From: a virus
Reading direction: 5' to 3' (one strand)
Length of the DNA: 57,327 bases
IMG/VR virus record: IMGVR_UViG_3300002145_000154
Location: 1 to 57,327 of that record
Shown: positions 30,806 to 38,726 of the stretch, piece by piece
Layout of the letters: each line of letters begins with the position of its first letter
Numbering within the stretch: the first letter of the stretch is position 1
The notes under the pieces: model-generated
Seen by the model: only the letters and a program-made list of their open reading frames with translations
Told to the model about the DNA's origin: nothing
Database searches by the model: none
Translations under genes and position numbers: made by a program

Positions 30806-31021
30806 ATGGTCCAAGTCGTACGAACACCAGCCTTCGCCAGAAATCTGTTCACAGCAAACCAGCTCTGTGGTTGGGCGGATTTTGCTTCGGGTGTCGACTT
30901 TTCAAGGCAAAAGAAGAAGCCTCTCAAGAAAGGCAAACAACGCAAACGGCAGAACACTTTCCAAGGACAGAAGCACACTGTCGCCCTCTGTACTCTTGGA
31001 GCTGACGCTGAGCTCGTGTAG
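30806..31021 (+). CDS. Hypothetical basic protein
   Basis: 71 residues; centre SRQKKKPLKKGKQRKRQN is strongly basic and likely to bind nucleic acid. AGGAG lies ten bases upstream of ATG. No family recognised. Confidence 0.5.
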   Translation: MVQVVRTPAFARNLFTANQLCGWADFASGVDFSRQKKKPLKKGKQRKRQNTFQGQKHTVALCTLGADAELV

Positions 31022-31104
31022 TCACTGACTTCAGACGATCTTCTTCCTGGTCCCCGTTCTCTGTGATCGGGGACTCTTTTCACAATCTTCGGAGCACGAT
31101 ACAA

Positions 31105-32343
31105 ATGACAGACGAACGCGAACCCCTCTACCCAACGTACAAAGTCCGGCTCTGTACTGAAGACAATGCGATCACAGAAGAAGGAGCCAAAGAACTTCTT
31201 GGCTGGACTACTGAGTCTGGTGATGAGAAATTCGGTGCCGAGTATTCGTTCATCGACTTGGAAGGCAACAAAGTGCGTTGCTTGAACAACTCGGCGAACC
31301 GTCCGATTTACAAAGGTAACACGGACACGCTTCAGCAGGAACACTTGAGAGCTCGATGGAGGTTTAACGGAGAGCCAATCATCATCGGTGAGTATGGTTC
31401 CATTCTCAACGGACAACACTCGCTGATCAGTTTCGTGTTTGCCTGTCAGGCATACCGTAAATCTCCGGAGATTTGGGAAGAGTACTGGCAGGAAGCTCCT
31501 GTCATGGAGAAACTCCTGGTTCTCGGTGTGAGCGAGGACGACGAAGTTGTTAACACCCTGGACACCTGCCGGCCACGATCGCTCACGGATGTCCTGTATC
31601 GCTCTGAGTACTTCAGGGACCTACAGCCGAAGTATCGGCGAGAAGCAGCTCGGTGTACAGACCATACAATTCGTATGTTGTGGGCACGGACAGGAGCCAG
31701 CACCAACGCCTTTTCTCTACGGAGGACTCACTCAGAGTCCCTGGATTTCGTTGCTCGCCACCCACGAGTGCTTGAGTGTGTAGGGAAAGTCATAGAACTG
31801 GCTGACCAGGGTGAGTCTGGTGTGTTGTGTGAGTACATGTCCCTTGGGTACCTCTCCTCATTGTTGTACTTGATGGGTTCTTCCAACTCGTCTCGAACAA
31901 CCTACACTGAAGAACGTGCCGAGATCGTCCTTAACTGGGATAACTGGGATACTGCTTGTGAATTCTTACACCATCTTGCGGAGGGCTCTCCGGAGTTCCT
32001 TCCCGTAAGAAAGGCTCTCGCTAATGCTCTTCGCAAGCGAGACATCAAACCAGTCCGTTGGGCGGTCCTCATCAAAGCCTGGCATCTCTTCCTTTCTGGG
32101 GAGAAGCTCACTGAGAACAGTCTGGTACTGGATTGGGTCAACAACTCTTCTGATCTCCCAGAGTTAGCGGAGTGTCCTACTACGGGAGGAATTGACATTG
32201 GTGATGCCACTCACCATGAAGAAGAGGAAACTCTGGCCCCAGTACCCGAACCAAAACCAGAACCAGCTCCAACGAAGAAAGCTCCGACGAAGAAAGCTCC
32301 GACGAAGAAGAAGTCAGTTAAGAAAGCAGCTTCTACCACTTGA
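31105..32343 (+). CDS. ParB-fold protein with histone-like tail
   Basis: 412 residues. NGEPIIIGEYGSILNGQHSL (about residues 89-108) matches the ParB/sulfiredoxin-type core seen in many phage proteins (N-G-Q-H after a strand). The middle is helical, and the end has a Pro/Glu spacer and TKKAPTKKAPTKKKSVKK repeats like those of the 14141 gene. ATG 31105 follows CGGAGCACGATACAA; an earlier ATG at 31063 lacks a site. Some relatives modify or cut DNA; the role here is unknown. Confidence 0.6.
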   Translation: MTDEREPLYPTYKVRLCTEDNAITEEGAKELLGWTTESGDEKFGAEYSFIDLEGNKVRCLNNSANRPIYKGNTDTLQQEHLRARWRFNGEPIIIGEYGSILNGQHSLISFVFACQAYRKSPEIWEEYWQEAPVMEKLLVLGVSEDDEVVNTLDTCRPRSLTDVLYRSEYFRDLQPKYRREAARCTDHTIRMLWARTGASTNAFSLRRTHSESLDFVARHPRVLECVGKVIELADQGESGVLCEYMSLGYLSSLLYLMGSSNSSRTTYTEERAEIVLNWDNWDTACEFLHHLAEGSPEFLPVRKALANALRKRDIKPVRWAVLIKAWHLFLSGEKLTENSLVLDWVNNSSDLPELAECPTTGGIDIGDATHHEEEETLAPVPEPKPEPAPTKKAPTKKAPTKKKSVKKAASTT

Positions 32344-32360
32344 ACAAAGGAAAGCCAAGG

Positions 32361-32558
32361 ATGGAACTCCCTCTAGGACAAGAAGAGTGTGTCCATTGCT
32401 ATGCTATTGTGGCTGGTGTGGATTCTTACAAAGTGAATGATCACGGTCCAGTTTGTGAGAGCTGTGCTGTGATTGCCAAAGACGGATTTGGGGACGGTCG
32501 AACAGTGAAAGTAGCGAGATTTCACCTTCCGTTCCCGGCTCCTCCTAAGAAAGGCTAG
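32361..32558 (+). CDS. Small zinc-ribbon protein
   Basis: 65 residues. CVHCYAIV...CESCAV forms a four-cysteine site, then a Pro-rich basic C-terminus (FHLPFPAPPKKG). ATG 32361, GGA nine bases upstream, immediately after the ParB-fold gene. An alternative TTG at 32340 is less likely. Unknown function. Confidence 0.6.
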   Translation: MELPLGQEECVHCYAIVAGVDSYKVNDHGPVCESCAVIAKDGFGDGRTVKVARFHLPFPAPPKKG

Positions 32559-32561
32559 ACA

Positions 32562-33023
32562 TTGCAAACTTTCCTGCCACTTCCTTCGTCCAGTGAGTCA
32601 GCCAAAGTGTTGGACGTGAAACGGCTGGGGAAGCAACGTGTAGAATGCTTAGAGCTTCTCGTTATCCTCAATGGGACACAGCCGGATTGGATGTCGGACA
32701 GTTGGTACGTCCGCTGTCAGCACCACCGACACCATCCGGCTGTGTCTATGTGGGACGGTTATGTAGAAGCTCTCGTTGAGTACGGAGTTGAGATTTGTGA
32801 TGAGTGGATTCGACGAGGATACAAGGACAACTGTCGGGAACGGATAATCCAACAAAGTCAGGGAACGGAAATTGTCTACCCTTCTTGGTTCGGTGATCCA
32901 GAGTTCCACGCGAGTCATCGTTCTAACCTCTTACGGAAAGCTCCGGTTTGGTATTCGATCTATGAGTGGACCGAGTCGTCCAAGGCACCATACATTTGGC
33001 CTGTTCCCTCTCTCAGCGATTAG
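32562..33023 (+). CDS. Pyrimidine-dimer glycosylase (endonuclease V-like)
   Basis: 153 residues. MQTFLPLPSSSESAKVLD then KRLGKQRVE and HHPAVSMWDGY, then ASHRSNLLRKAPVWY match the MSMEG_6728/Pyr_excise family related to T4 DenV. In T4 the N-terminal Thr is the nucleophile; here the second residue is Gln and Thr is third, so the mechanism may differ. TTG start, AAAGG seven bases upstream. Repairs UV-damaged DNA. Confidence 0.75.
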   Translation: MQTFLPLPSSSESAKVLDVKRLGKQRVECLELLVILNGTQPDWMSDSWYVRCQHHRHHPAVSMWDGYVEALVEYGVEICDEWIRRGYKDNCRERIIQQSQGTEIVYPSWFGDPEFHASHRSNLLRKAPVWYSIYEWTESSKAPYIWPVPSLSD

Positions 33024-33085
33024 TCGTTTTGTTACTATACGTTTGAAGCCTGGATTTTTCTTTGAAAAAATTGAAATTTTCTTCC

Positions 33086-33133
33086 GAATAGCTTCCCCCG
33101 ACTATTTACTTCTCGGAATAGTCCCCCTATACT
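33086..33133 (+). promoter_or_regulatory. Promoter with palindromic operator, copy 3
   Basis: GAAATTTTCTTCCG, AATAG (33087-33091) paired with CTATT (33102-33106) across CCCCC. TTTACT (33105-33110) and TATACT (33128-33133) are 17 bases apart, an ideal spacing. A further half-site GGAATAGTCCCCC lies between them at 33115-33127, where a bound protein would cover the promoter. Drives the genes from 33189. Confidence 0.65.
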
Positions 33134-33188
33134 GCGTCCATCGCGGTGAGGGGTTCACCGGGTGAAACTGTTAACGGAGAGAACTACA

Positions 33189-33497
33189 ATGAAGATTTCA
33201 AACGAACTTATCGCTAAAGTCCGCTCACTGGTTTTCAATGAACTCGGAATCACAATGCCAGCCGTTTTTGAAGTCTCAACCAACTGGGTTGAGGTTGCTG
33301 TCAAGCATCCGATTCCGACGTCTCACCTGGGTCCATTCGCCCCAGCCATCGAATCAATGACCGTCACAGTGAGTGTTGGGTTCTCAGAAGAGAACGAAGA
33401 AAGATCGGAACGTGCTAATGTACGTTACGAGTATGACTACAATCACCCTTGTGGCGGACACAACGGATACACTCACCGTGTCAGCTTCGGTCTTTGA
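33189..33497 (+). CDS. Hypothetical protein
   Basis: 102 residues. Leader AACGGAGAGAACTACAATG. Helical start (SNELIAKVRSLVFNELGI) then a beta-rich part (MTVTVSVGFSEENEERSE) and an aromatic C-terminus. Not recognised. First gene after promoter copy 3. Confidence 0.6.
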   Translation: MKISNELIAKVRSLVFNELGITMPAVFEVSTNWVEVAVKHPIPTSHLGPFAPAIESMTVTVSVGFSEENEERSERANVRYEYDYNHPCGGHNGYTHRVSFGL

Positions 33498-33507
33498 TAT
33501 TTCTCGG

Positions 33508-33530
33508 CCTCCCGGATTGTGTCCGGGAGG
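33508..33530 (+). terminator. Hairpin, possible terminator
   Basis: CCTCCCGGA (33508-33516) pairs perfectly with TCCGGGAGG (33522-33530), 5-base loop, without a proper T-run after it. It follows the stop codon of the 33189 gene by ten bases. Confidence 0.55.
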
Positions 33531-33568
33531 TCACTTTCTCAAAGCACTCACGAATTCCGGAGAATCCA

Positions 33569-34006
33569 ATGGACTACCAACTCACACGCGACGACATTAA
33601 GTTTCTCAAGAAGGCAGAGGTCCACGGTCGTAGACTCGGAAAGGACTGCTCGCGACTGGAAGCTGTACACGACAACCTCCGAAGCGAGATTCCCTGTCAG
33701 GACCGACTCACACGATACAATCGGTCGGAGAGCACCGTGTCGGAACATTCCAAAGCGTTCGCATTCAATGTTGGAAGTTCTCGAATGGGAGGTTCTCGAA
33801 GTCAGTGGCAAACCATATGCTCGCTTCTCCGTGTTGGAGATGTTCTACGACTTGTGTGGGTGTCTGACAACAATAATCAGTACGTGGAAGAGGCGAATCT
33901 CCACCACGACGAACTCCATCTCGTCATCGTAAGAGGATCGAAGGAAATGGAGTTCCATATCCACGACAGCACTTGTGCTAACAATTCAGCCCGAATGTTC
34001 AATTAG
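33569..34006 (+). CDS. Hypothetical protein
   Basis: 145 residues from ATG 33569, with GGAG eight bases upstream. Helical N-terminus (RDDIKFLKKAEVHGRRLG), a beta-rich centre (VGDVLRLVWVSDNNNQYV) and a His-rich stretch (HHDELHLVIV). Unknown. Confidence 0.6.
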   Translation: MDYQLTRDDIKFLKKAEVHGRRLGKDCSRLEAVHDNLRSEIPCQDRLTRYNRSESTVSEHSKAFAFNVGSSRMGGSRSQWQTICSLLRVGDVLRLVWVSDNNNQYVEEANLHHDELHLVIVRGSKEMEFHIHDSTCANNSARMFN

Positions 34007-34028
34007 CCGATACCGTTTGAAATTCCTC

Positions 34029-34051
34029 CCCAACGATCACGTGTCGTTGGG
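34029..34051 (+). terminator. Hairpin, possible terminator
   Basis: CCCAACGA (34029-34036) pairs with TCGTTGGG (34044-34051), 7-base loop, between the 34006 stop and the helicase start. No strong T-run, so partial termination or processing are both possible. Confidence 0.5.
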
Positions 34052-34078
34052 TGTCTTCAGCACAGAAAAGAGTACACC

Positions 34079-35695
34079 ATGCCTTCGCTAGCAGAACAAC
34101 TCAAGACAGCCAAGTCCCGGTCAGAGACACCTTCTAAGCTGCCCCACCTGATCATCGTCGCTCGGGCTGGCACCGGGAAAACCACTACACTGGTGGAGGG
34201 TCTTCACGCTGTGAACGGCAAGAAGTCAAAGCTCATACCGTCACCGCAGCAGGCAGCCGTCTGGGACGAGCTCAAGAAGTCTCGTGGGGCAAAGACGATT
34301 TGTTTCGCGGCGTTCAATTCATCCATCAAGAAGGAGTTAGAGTCCCGAGTCCCTGAAGGATGCGAGGCTGCAACTATGCACTCCTTGGGGTTCCGCTCGC
34401 TTAGGAAAGCGTTCCCCAAAGCAGCCAAGAAAGATTGGAAGTGTGAGGACATCCTCGCCGAACTCTCCGGGAAGACCTCTTGGAATCTCAAGAAGGAGCG
34501 TCCGGAGCTTGTCAGTACAATCTCCCAACTTGCCGGACTGTGTCGAAGCTCGCTTTTGTCTGGGACGGAGGAAGAACTCCTCGATCTGATCGAGGCTCAT
34601 TCGATCGAAACGAACGATTCGCTGCGGGAGATTCTTCATTACACACCTCAAGTTGTAGAGATGTGTAAGGACATCGCTCGTTGGGGTTTCGACTTCACTG
34701 ACATGATTTGGGCACCACTTGCCTTGAAGCTATCCATCTACAAGTACGACTTGCTTCTTGTGGACGAGGCGCAAGATCTGAATCGGTGCCAACAAGAACT
34801 TGCCTTCCACATGGGGAAGCGACTGATTTTTTGCGGAGATGATCGACAAGCCATCTACGGATTCGCCGGAGCGGATTGTAGTTCTTTGTCTAGCTTAGCG
34901 AAGATTCTAGGAGAAACAGCAAATGGAGTGACTGTCCTCCCGTTGACAGTCACACGACGATGTGGACAAGCAATCGTCAAAGAAGCAAAAGAGCTTGTTC
35001 CAGATTTTGAGGCACACCCTGACAATACTCCAGGGAAGATTTCATACATGTCGTATGGGTCTGGAGACGACGACTACCGGAAGTTCGTTGGTCCTGGAGA
35101 CATGGTTCTTTGTCGATGCAACGCTCCTTTGGTGAGAGAGTGCTTCCGGTTCCTTCGGGACGGAATCAAAGCTAACATCCAGGGACGAGACGTAGGTGTT
35201 GGTCTTTTCAACGTCCTGAAGAAAATCTACAGACCAAGGGGGAAAGGTCTGATGAAGAGAGAGGATTGGATTGCTCTCTTCGAAGGGATTTCAGCGAACG
35301 ATCTACTCACCCAGCTGTCCCAATGGGTCGAGTCTGAGACCCTGAAGGAACAGGCGAAGTCGCATCCGTCGGAAAGAAAAATTGAGACTCTCTCTGACAA
35401 ATACAATTGTCTCGTGTGCTTCACTGAAGGAGCACAAACAGTCGGTGATGTTGTTCGGAAGATGGATGAGATTTTCACTGACACGGAAACGACTGGAGTC
35501 CTGCTGAGCTCTTGCCACAAAGCAAAGGGTCTAGAGGCTGACAATGTGTTTCTTCTGAGGATCAAGGAGGCTCCTGTGCCTCACCCGATGGCAAAGACCC
35601 AGGAATCATACAACCAAGAGCTGAACCTGCTCTACATCGCGATCACGAGAGCCAAGCATGTTTTCACGTACGTGACCTCTCCTGTTGACGATTGA
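34079..35695 (+). CDS. SF1 helicase, UvrD/Rep-like
   Basis: 538 residues. Walker A ARAGTGKTTT (28-37), TICFAAFNSSIKKEL motif Ia, LLLVDEAQDLNRCQ motif II, FCGDDRQAIYGFAGAD motif III, SSCHKAKGLEADNVFLL motif V and YIAITRAKHVF motif VI. The middle carries an insert that shifts the 1B/2B domains. A 3'-5' helicase for replication or repair. Own ribosome site is weak; two hairpins precede it. Confidence 0.9.
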   Translation: MPSLAEQLKTAKSRSETPSKLPHLIIVARAGTGKTTTLVEGLHAVNGKKSKLIPSPQQAAVWDELKKSRGAKTICFAAFNSSIKKELESRVPEGCEAATMHSLGFRSLRKAFPKAAKKDWKCEDILAELSGKTSWNLKKERPELVSTISQLAGLCRSSLLSGTEEELLDLIEAHSIETNDSLREILHYTPQVVEMCKDIARWGFDFTDMIWAPLALKLSIYKYDLLLVDEAQDLNRCQQELAFHMGKRLIFCGDDRQAIYGFAGADCSSLSSLAKILGETANGVTVLPLTVTRRCGQAIVKEAKELVPDFEAHPDNTPGKISYMSYGSGDDDYRKFVGPGDMVLCRCNAPLVRECFRFLRDGIKANIQGRDVGVGLFNVLKKIYRPRGKGLMKREDWIALFEGISANDLLTQLSQWVESETLKEQAKSHPSERKIETLSDKYNCLVCFTEGAQTVGDVVRKMDEIFTDTETTGVLLSSCHKAKGLEADNVFLLRIKEAPVPHPMAKTQESYNQELNLLYIAITRAKHVFTYVTSPVDD

Positions 35696-35793
35696 ATCTG
35701 GCCGTGAGGGCGAGGTCCTGGACATGACTCAAAACTGTCCACTCTACTTCTTCGACACTTCAGAGAGCATGTAACGGACCACAGGAGATCAGC

Positions 35794-35976
35794 GTGGCGA
35801 CCACAACAACAATACAAGACGATAATTTCAGGGATGCCGTAATCAGCCGGTCACTGCTTGAGGATGCTATCGCGTGGATAGCGGAAAATATGGAGCCAGA
35901 AGACGTTTTCAGTGAGAAAGCACTTGAGGCGTGGGCGACTCGTCACGGAATGACGCTTGACAATCCAGACGAGTAA
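35794..35976 (+). CDS. Hypothetical 60-residue protein
   Basis: GTG start with AGGAG six bases upstream. Thr-rich start, then helices (SRSLLEDAIAWIAENMEPED). No recognised family. Confidence 0.55.
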   Translation: MATTTTIQDDNFRDAVISRSLLEDAIAWIAENMEPEDVFSEKALEAWATRHGMTLDNPDE

Positions 35977-36015
35977 ATTCACAGGTAGACTATTCCAACG
36001 ATTTTCAGGTGATCT

Positions 36016-36585
36016 ATGGACCCAAGTACTCTTCAAACAACAATGGCAGTCGCTTTAGGACTCATTGCAGGAGCCTCAGGACTCCTCTCAGCTCCCGTAA
36101 CTTCTCGGCCGGAGAATACCTCGCGTCGGAGATTGCGGAAGCTCCTAGCGAAGGCTGAGAAGCTGAGGATGCGAGGTCTCTTGGTGTTCCAGGTCTCCAA
36201 AAAGGATTTCGACCTGATAGTCTCTAACGTAGAACAAGACATCGCTGGTCCGGTCTTATTTGGTGGTTGTGTGGTTTGTCCTCCTAATTGGTTTGCTCTC
36301 CGGAAAATTCCAAAGAAGAGACAGGGACAGATTTGGCAACCGAAGGATCAGCCAGCTCTACATGTCAGTCTGATGACTGACAGGCATCTGGAGAACAGCA
36401 TCAATCTTCTCCTAAGGTACGGACACACAGCGTACTCTAATCGGACTCTCCGATGGTTGTTAGAAGAACGAAATGAAAGAGCAACTCTCCGTAACAAACC
36501 CGAAGACGAGGAGGATTTCGTTCATGGATATTACAACGACGACGATGACGATTACGAAGATGAAGACGACTTCCGAGACTTCTAG
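36016..36585 (+). CDS. Hypothetical protein with membrane helix and acidic tail
   Basis: 189 residues. Residues 9-25 (TMAVALGLIAGASGLLS) form a hydrophobic segment, followed by RRRLRKLLAKAEKLRM. The middle holds PALHVSLMTDRHLENSINLL and the tail is Asp-rich (YYNDDDDDYEDEDDF). Function unknown. The C-terminal coding region overlaps the next zinc gene. Confidence 0.6.
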   Translation: MDPSTLQTTMAVALGLIAGASGLLSAPVTSRPENTSRRRLRKLLAKAEKLRMRGLLVFQVSKKDFDLIVSNVEQDIAGPVLFGGCVVCPPNWFALRKIPKKRQGQIWQPKDQPALHVSLMTDRHLENSINLLLRYGHTAYSNRTLRWLLEERNERATLRNKPEDEEDFVHGYYNDDDDDYEDEDDFRDF

Positions 36586-36784
36586 GGGATTTTGCTGCCA
36601 CTGTGGTGCGTCTGTCACTCTCGGTGCTGTCATGCACGGTCGATCCGATAGGTTCTACGTCCTCGGACATCGGTGCAAGAACAAGCCAAGAGCCTACAGA
36701 ATTCAGGTTGATCGTTACTGTCGCGGAGTACAACCAATGATAGGCATGCTTGTGCAGCCCAAGCAATCATCTGGAAGTAGGTAG
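36560..36784 (+). CDS. Small zinc-binding protein
   Basis: 74 residues from ATG 36560, overlapping the previous gene by 26 bases. GFCCHCGASVTLG is half of a zinc ribbon; CKNKPRAYRI and RYCRG may complete it. The C-terminus is followed by an in-frame TAG and then an open frame of 57 codons in the same phase (see findings). Confidence 0.5.
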   Translation: MKTTSETSRGFCCHCGASVTLGAVMHGRSDRFYVLGHRCKNKPRAYRIQVDRYCRGVQPMIGMLVQPKQSSGSR

Positions 36785-36856
36785 AGACGATTTAAGCGTC
36801 CCGATAAGTCCCGTCGAGATCGCTATAATCAGGTCAGGGGCTGGAAGAGAAACTTA

Positions 36857-36958
36857 TTGTGTTCTCATGGACCTGAAGAGGAGGCTCTGACCTTGGACTA
36901 TGACCCTGTCCGTTCAACTCTAGACTATGGTCTGGAAATTTATGAGGAAGAAGTATGA
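36857..36958 (+). CDS. Possible 33-residue acidic peptide
   Basis: TTG start with GGAAG nine bases upstream, ends in ATGA overlap with the HTH gene. Acidic (SHGPEEEALTLDYDPV, EIYEEEV). Lies in the same frame as the preceding zinc gene, after its TAG. Short; support comes from the overlap only. Confidence 0.35.
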   Translation: MCSHGPEEEALTLDYDPVRSTLDYGLEIYEEEV

Positions 36959-37164
36959 CTCCACGAGAAATGGCTGATATCATTGGTTGTTCCGTCCAAC
37001 AAGTGAGGACACTGATCAGAAAAGGATCAATCAACGCAAAGACAAAGGAAATTCCTGGAGGATTTTGTTATGACATCAGTCCGAAGGAAGTCGAAAAATT
37101 CAGAGTACAACCTCAAACTGGAGGATGGCCTCGGGGAGTCCCTCGGGGAAAGACGAAGAAGTAG
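36955..37164 (+). CDS. Excisionase/MerR-type helix-turn-helix protein
   Basis: 69 residues. TPREMADIIGCSVQQVRTLI (2-21) is a winged helix-turn-helix of the excisionase type, with IPGGFCYDISPKEVEKF as the wing/strand. The tail is basic (RGVPRGKTKK). May be a regulator or a recombination directionality factor; no integrase lies in the window. GAGGA seven bases upstream of ATG. Confidence 0.7.
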   Translation: MTPREMADIIGCSVQQVRTLIRKGSINAKTKEIPGGFCYDISPKEVEKFRVQPQTGGWPRGVPRGKTKK

Positions 37165-37251
37165 ATAACATTTCACCTGTAAGAGATTTCAGGTACAGGA
37201 CTGTCTGAAGTTTCTGCTTAACAATTCCGAGTCCTAACAGGAGAGTGCGTT

Positions 37252-37566
37252 ATGTCCCATGAGAAGAGCTTAGATGTAACATCGACAACAGACACGAAAG
37301 AGAAGGTTTCTGATGTGGTTGTCGTTGGAAACCCGGACATGTTTTCCTTGTTGTGTAAGGCGAGCTCCAAAGAACAGGGATGGATGAAGTCGGCAAAAGC
37401 GTACGTCATTCCTGGTGGTGTGTTTGTTCAAGTGACAACACAACAACGAAATCCCGATGGAAGCTATGCAGTGGCGGAGGCTCTCGCTTTTGCTCCAGGT
37501 AACTTCTTATTACGACCTGAAGATAACGGTGATAAATCTATCGTTCCATCGGATTCTGTCTTCTAA
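37252..37566 (+). CDS. Hypothetical protein
   Basis: 104 residues. Strands KVSDVVVVGNPDMFSLL and AKAYVIPGGVFVQVTTQQRN suggest a small alpha/beta or beta domain. AGGAG eight bases before ATG. Not recognised. Confidence 0.6.
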   Translation: MSHEKSLDVTSTTDTKEKVSDVVVVGNPDMFSLLCKASSKEQGWMKSAKAYVIPGGVFVQVTTQQRNPDGSYAVAEALAFAPGNFLLRPEDNGDKSIVPSDSVF

Positions 37567-37694
37567 GAACAGATCACTGCTCTCTTTCTTATCTTTCTGG
37601 TAGACGATCAACCAGACGTCCTGAAGGATTGGACTCACACACACACCTGACCTCACGGGACAGACCGACACCCCCGACCATTTCAGGTACCAAA

Positions 37695-37850
37695 GTGAAG
37701 GCTGCTCCTGTCCAGATTTCAGTCCCTCAAACAGGGAACGTGACCTGGGAAGTTCTTTCAGGTTCACAGATGTGGAAGAATGATGGAACCTTTGATTTCA
37801 AGACAGGGACTCACATACAAGTCGAGCAGAACCAATATCAAGGAGTTTGA
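37695..37850 (+). CDS. Hypothetical 51-residue protein
   Basis: GTG start with AGGT six bases upstream. Beta-rich (VQISVPQTGNVTWEVLSGSQ). A longer in-frame reading from 37629 lacks a ribosome site. Last gene of the plus-strand region. Confidence 0.45.
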   Translation: MKAAPVQISVPQTGNVTWEVLSGSQMWKNDGTFDFKTGTHIQVEQNQYQGV

Positions 37851-37916
37851 AGAATTTGTCAAGATCATTGCTGGTGTTGATCAAGTTCTTTGTAACTAAG
37901 CAACAATAATAACAAA

Positions 37917-37976
37917 CCCCAACGGTCGCTCACTCCCAGGCCGGAGCATGGACCCAAGAGGAGCAGACCGTTGGGG
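37917..37976. terminator. Convergent terminator hairpin
   Basis: A perfect 11-bp stem CCCCAACGGTC (37917-37927) and GACCGTTGGGG (37966-37976) encloses 38 bases with internal pairing possible (CAGGCCGGAGC). It lies between convergent operons. There is no T-run, so a factor-dependent or bidirectional function is likely. Confidence 0.7.
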
Positions 37977-37982
37977 CTGTAG

Positions 37983-38726
37983 TCAGTTCAACTTTTCATG
38001 TTGGAATTTGGTAGACACTTCTCTAGTCCTTCTCCGATTTCGAAAGTAACTCTGTAGACGTTGCTGGCGTTCTTTGGCTTCGTCCGGAACAGAACCATCC
38101 GTCAGAGCAGAGCTTCGTCCACACCAGTTCACACCGGCTGGTCCGAGGTGTAGTACCTCAAACGGTGGCCTGATTTTTCGCTCGGCCGGCCAGAGAGCCT
38201 GGAAGAAAGAATCAGCTCCTCCTGCGTGTCGCCAGTTAATATCGTGCCACGGTGGTGGGGGAAGTATTTCGTCGCTTCCGTGGAGGAGCTGGGAGTACCC
38301 TGCAAACTCTGTTTCGTTTCGATGTAAGGGATACTCCGCCCAGTGGCCCTCGGACGGTATAGGATCACTCAGGTCCTCCAGCATTCTCCGTCTGGGAGTA
38401 TAAATGTTTCCCTTCTGAGGTTGGAACCCATCGAGAGATTTCGGCCAGAGTACGTCCGCGTCCATAAGACAGAGCCAACCATCTCTTCCTATATGGTCTA
38501 GACATGCTTCCAGGGCACGCCACTTGTTGAAATCAGCACCGTTTTCGTAGAAGAGATCAGTCTGCCAGACTTCCGCCCCATGTGCGACAGCCACTCCCGG
38601 AGTTCGGTTATCAGCGAAAGAGGTGATAACATGAACTTCCGAGAAGTGATGGCGGTTGTAGGGAAGTGTGATTGCTAGAAGGTCTGCATAGTCAACGCAC
38701 ACTAGCACGGCTCGTACTTGTTCCAT
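37983..38726 (-). CDS. GT-A glycosyltransferase
   Basis: 247 residues. LCLMDADVLWP (about 89-99) is a D-x-D metal motif; ALEACLDHIG before it and WRHAGGADSFFQALW later suit a GT2-like sugar transferase. TGATG overlap with the methyltransferase. First listed and last transcribed gene of the minus-strand glycan island. Confidence 0.7.
   Translation of the reverse strand: MEQVRAVLVCVDYADLLAITLPYNRHHFSEVHVITSFADNRTPGVAVAHGAEVWQTDLFYENGADFNKWRALEACLDHIGRDGWLCLMDADVLWPKSLDGFQPQKGNIYTPRRRMLEDLSDPIPSEGHWAEYPLHRNETEFAGYSQLLHGSDEILPPPPWHDINWRHAGGADSFFQALWPAERKIRPPFEVLHLGPAGVNWCGRSSALTDGSVPDEAKERQQRLQSYFRNRRRTREVSTKFQHEKLN

Noticed and set aside
36955-37164. Lysogeny module
   Set aside because: An excisionase-like HTH alone is not enough; no integrase or repressor-type CI protein was found, so it could be an ordinary regulator.
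37695-37850. Paralogy with the 13025 gene through a shared NQYQG motif
   Set aside because: Five residues only, no further alignment; taken as chance.
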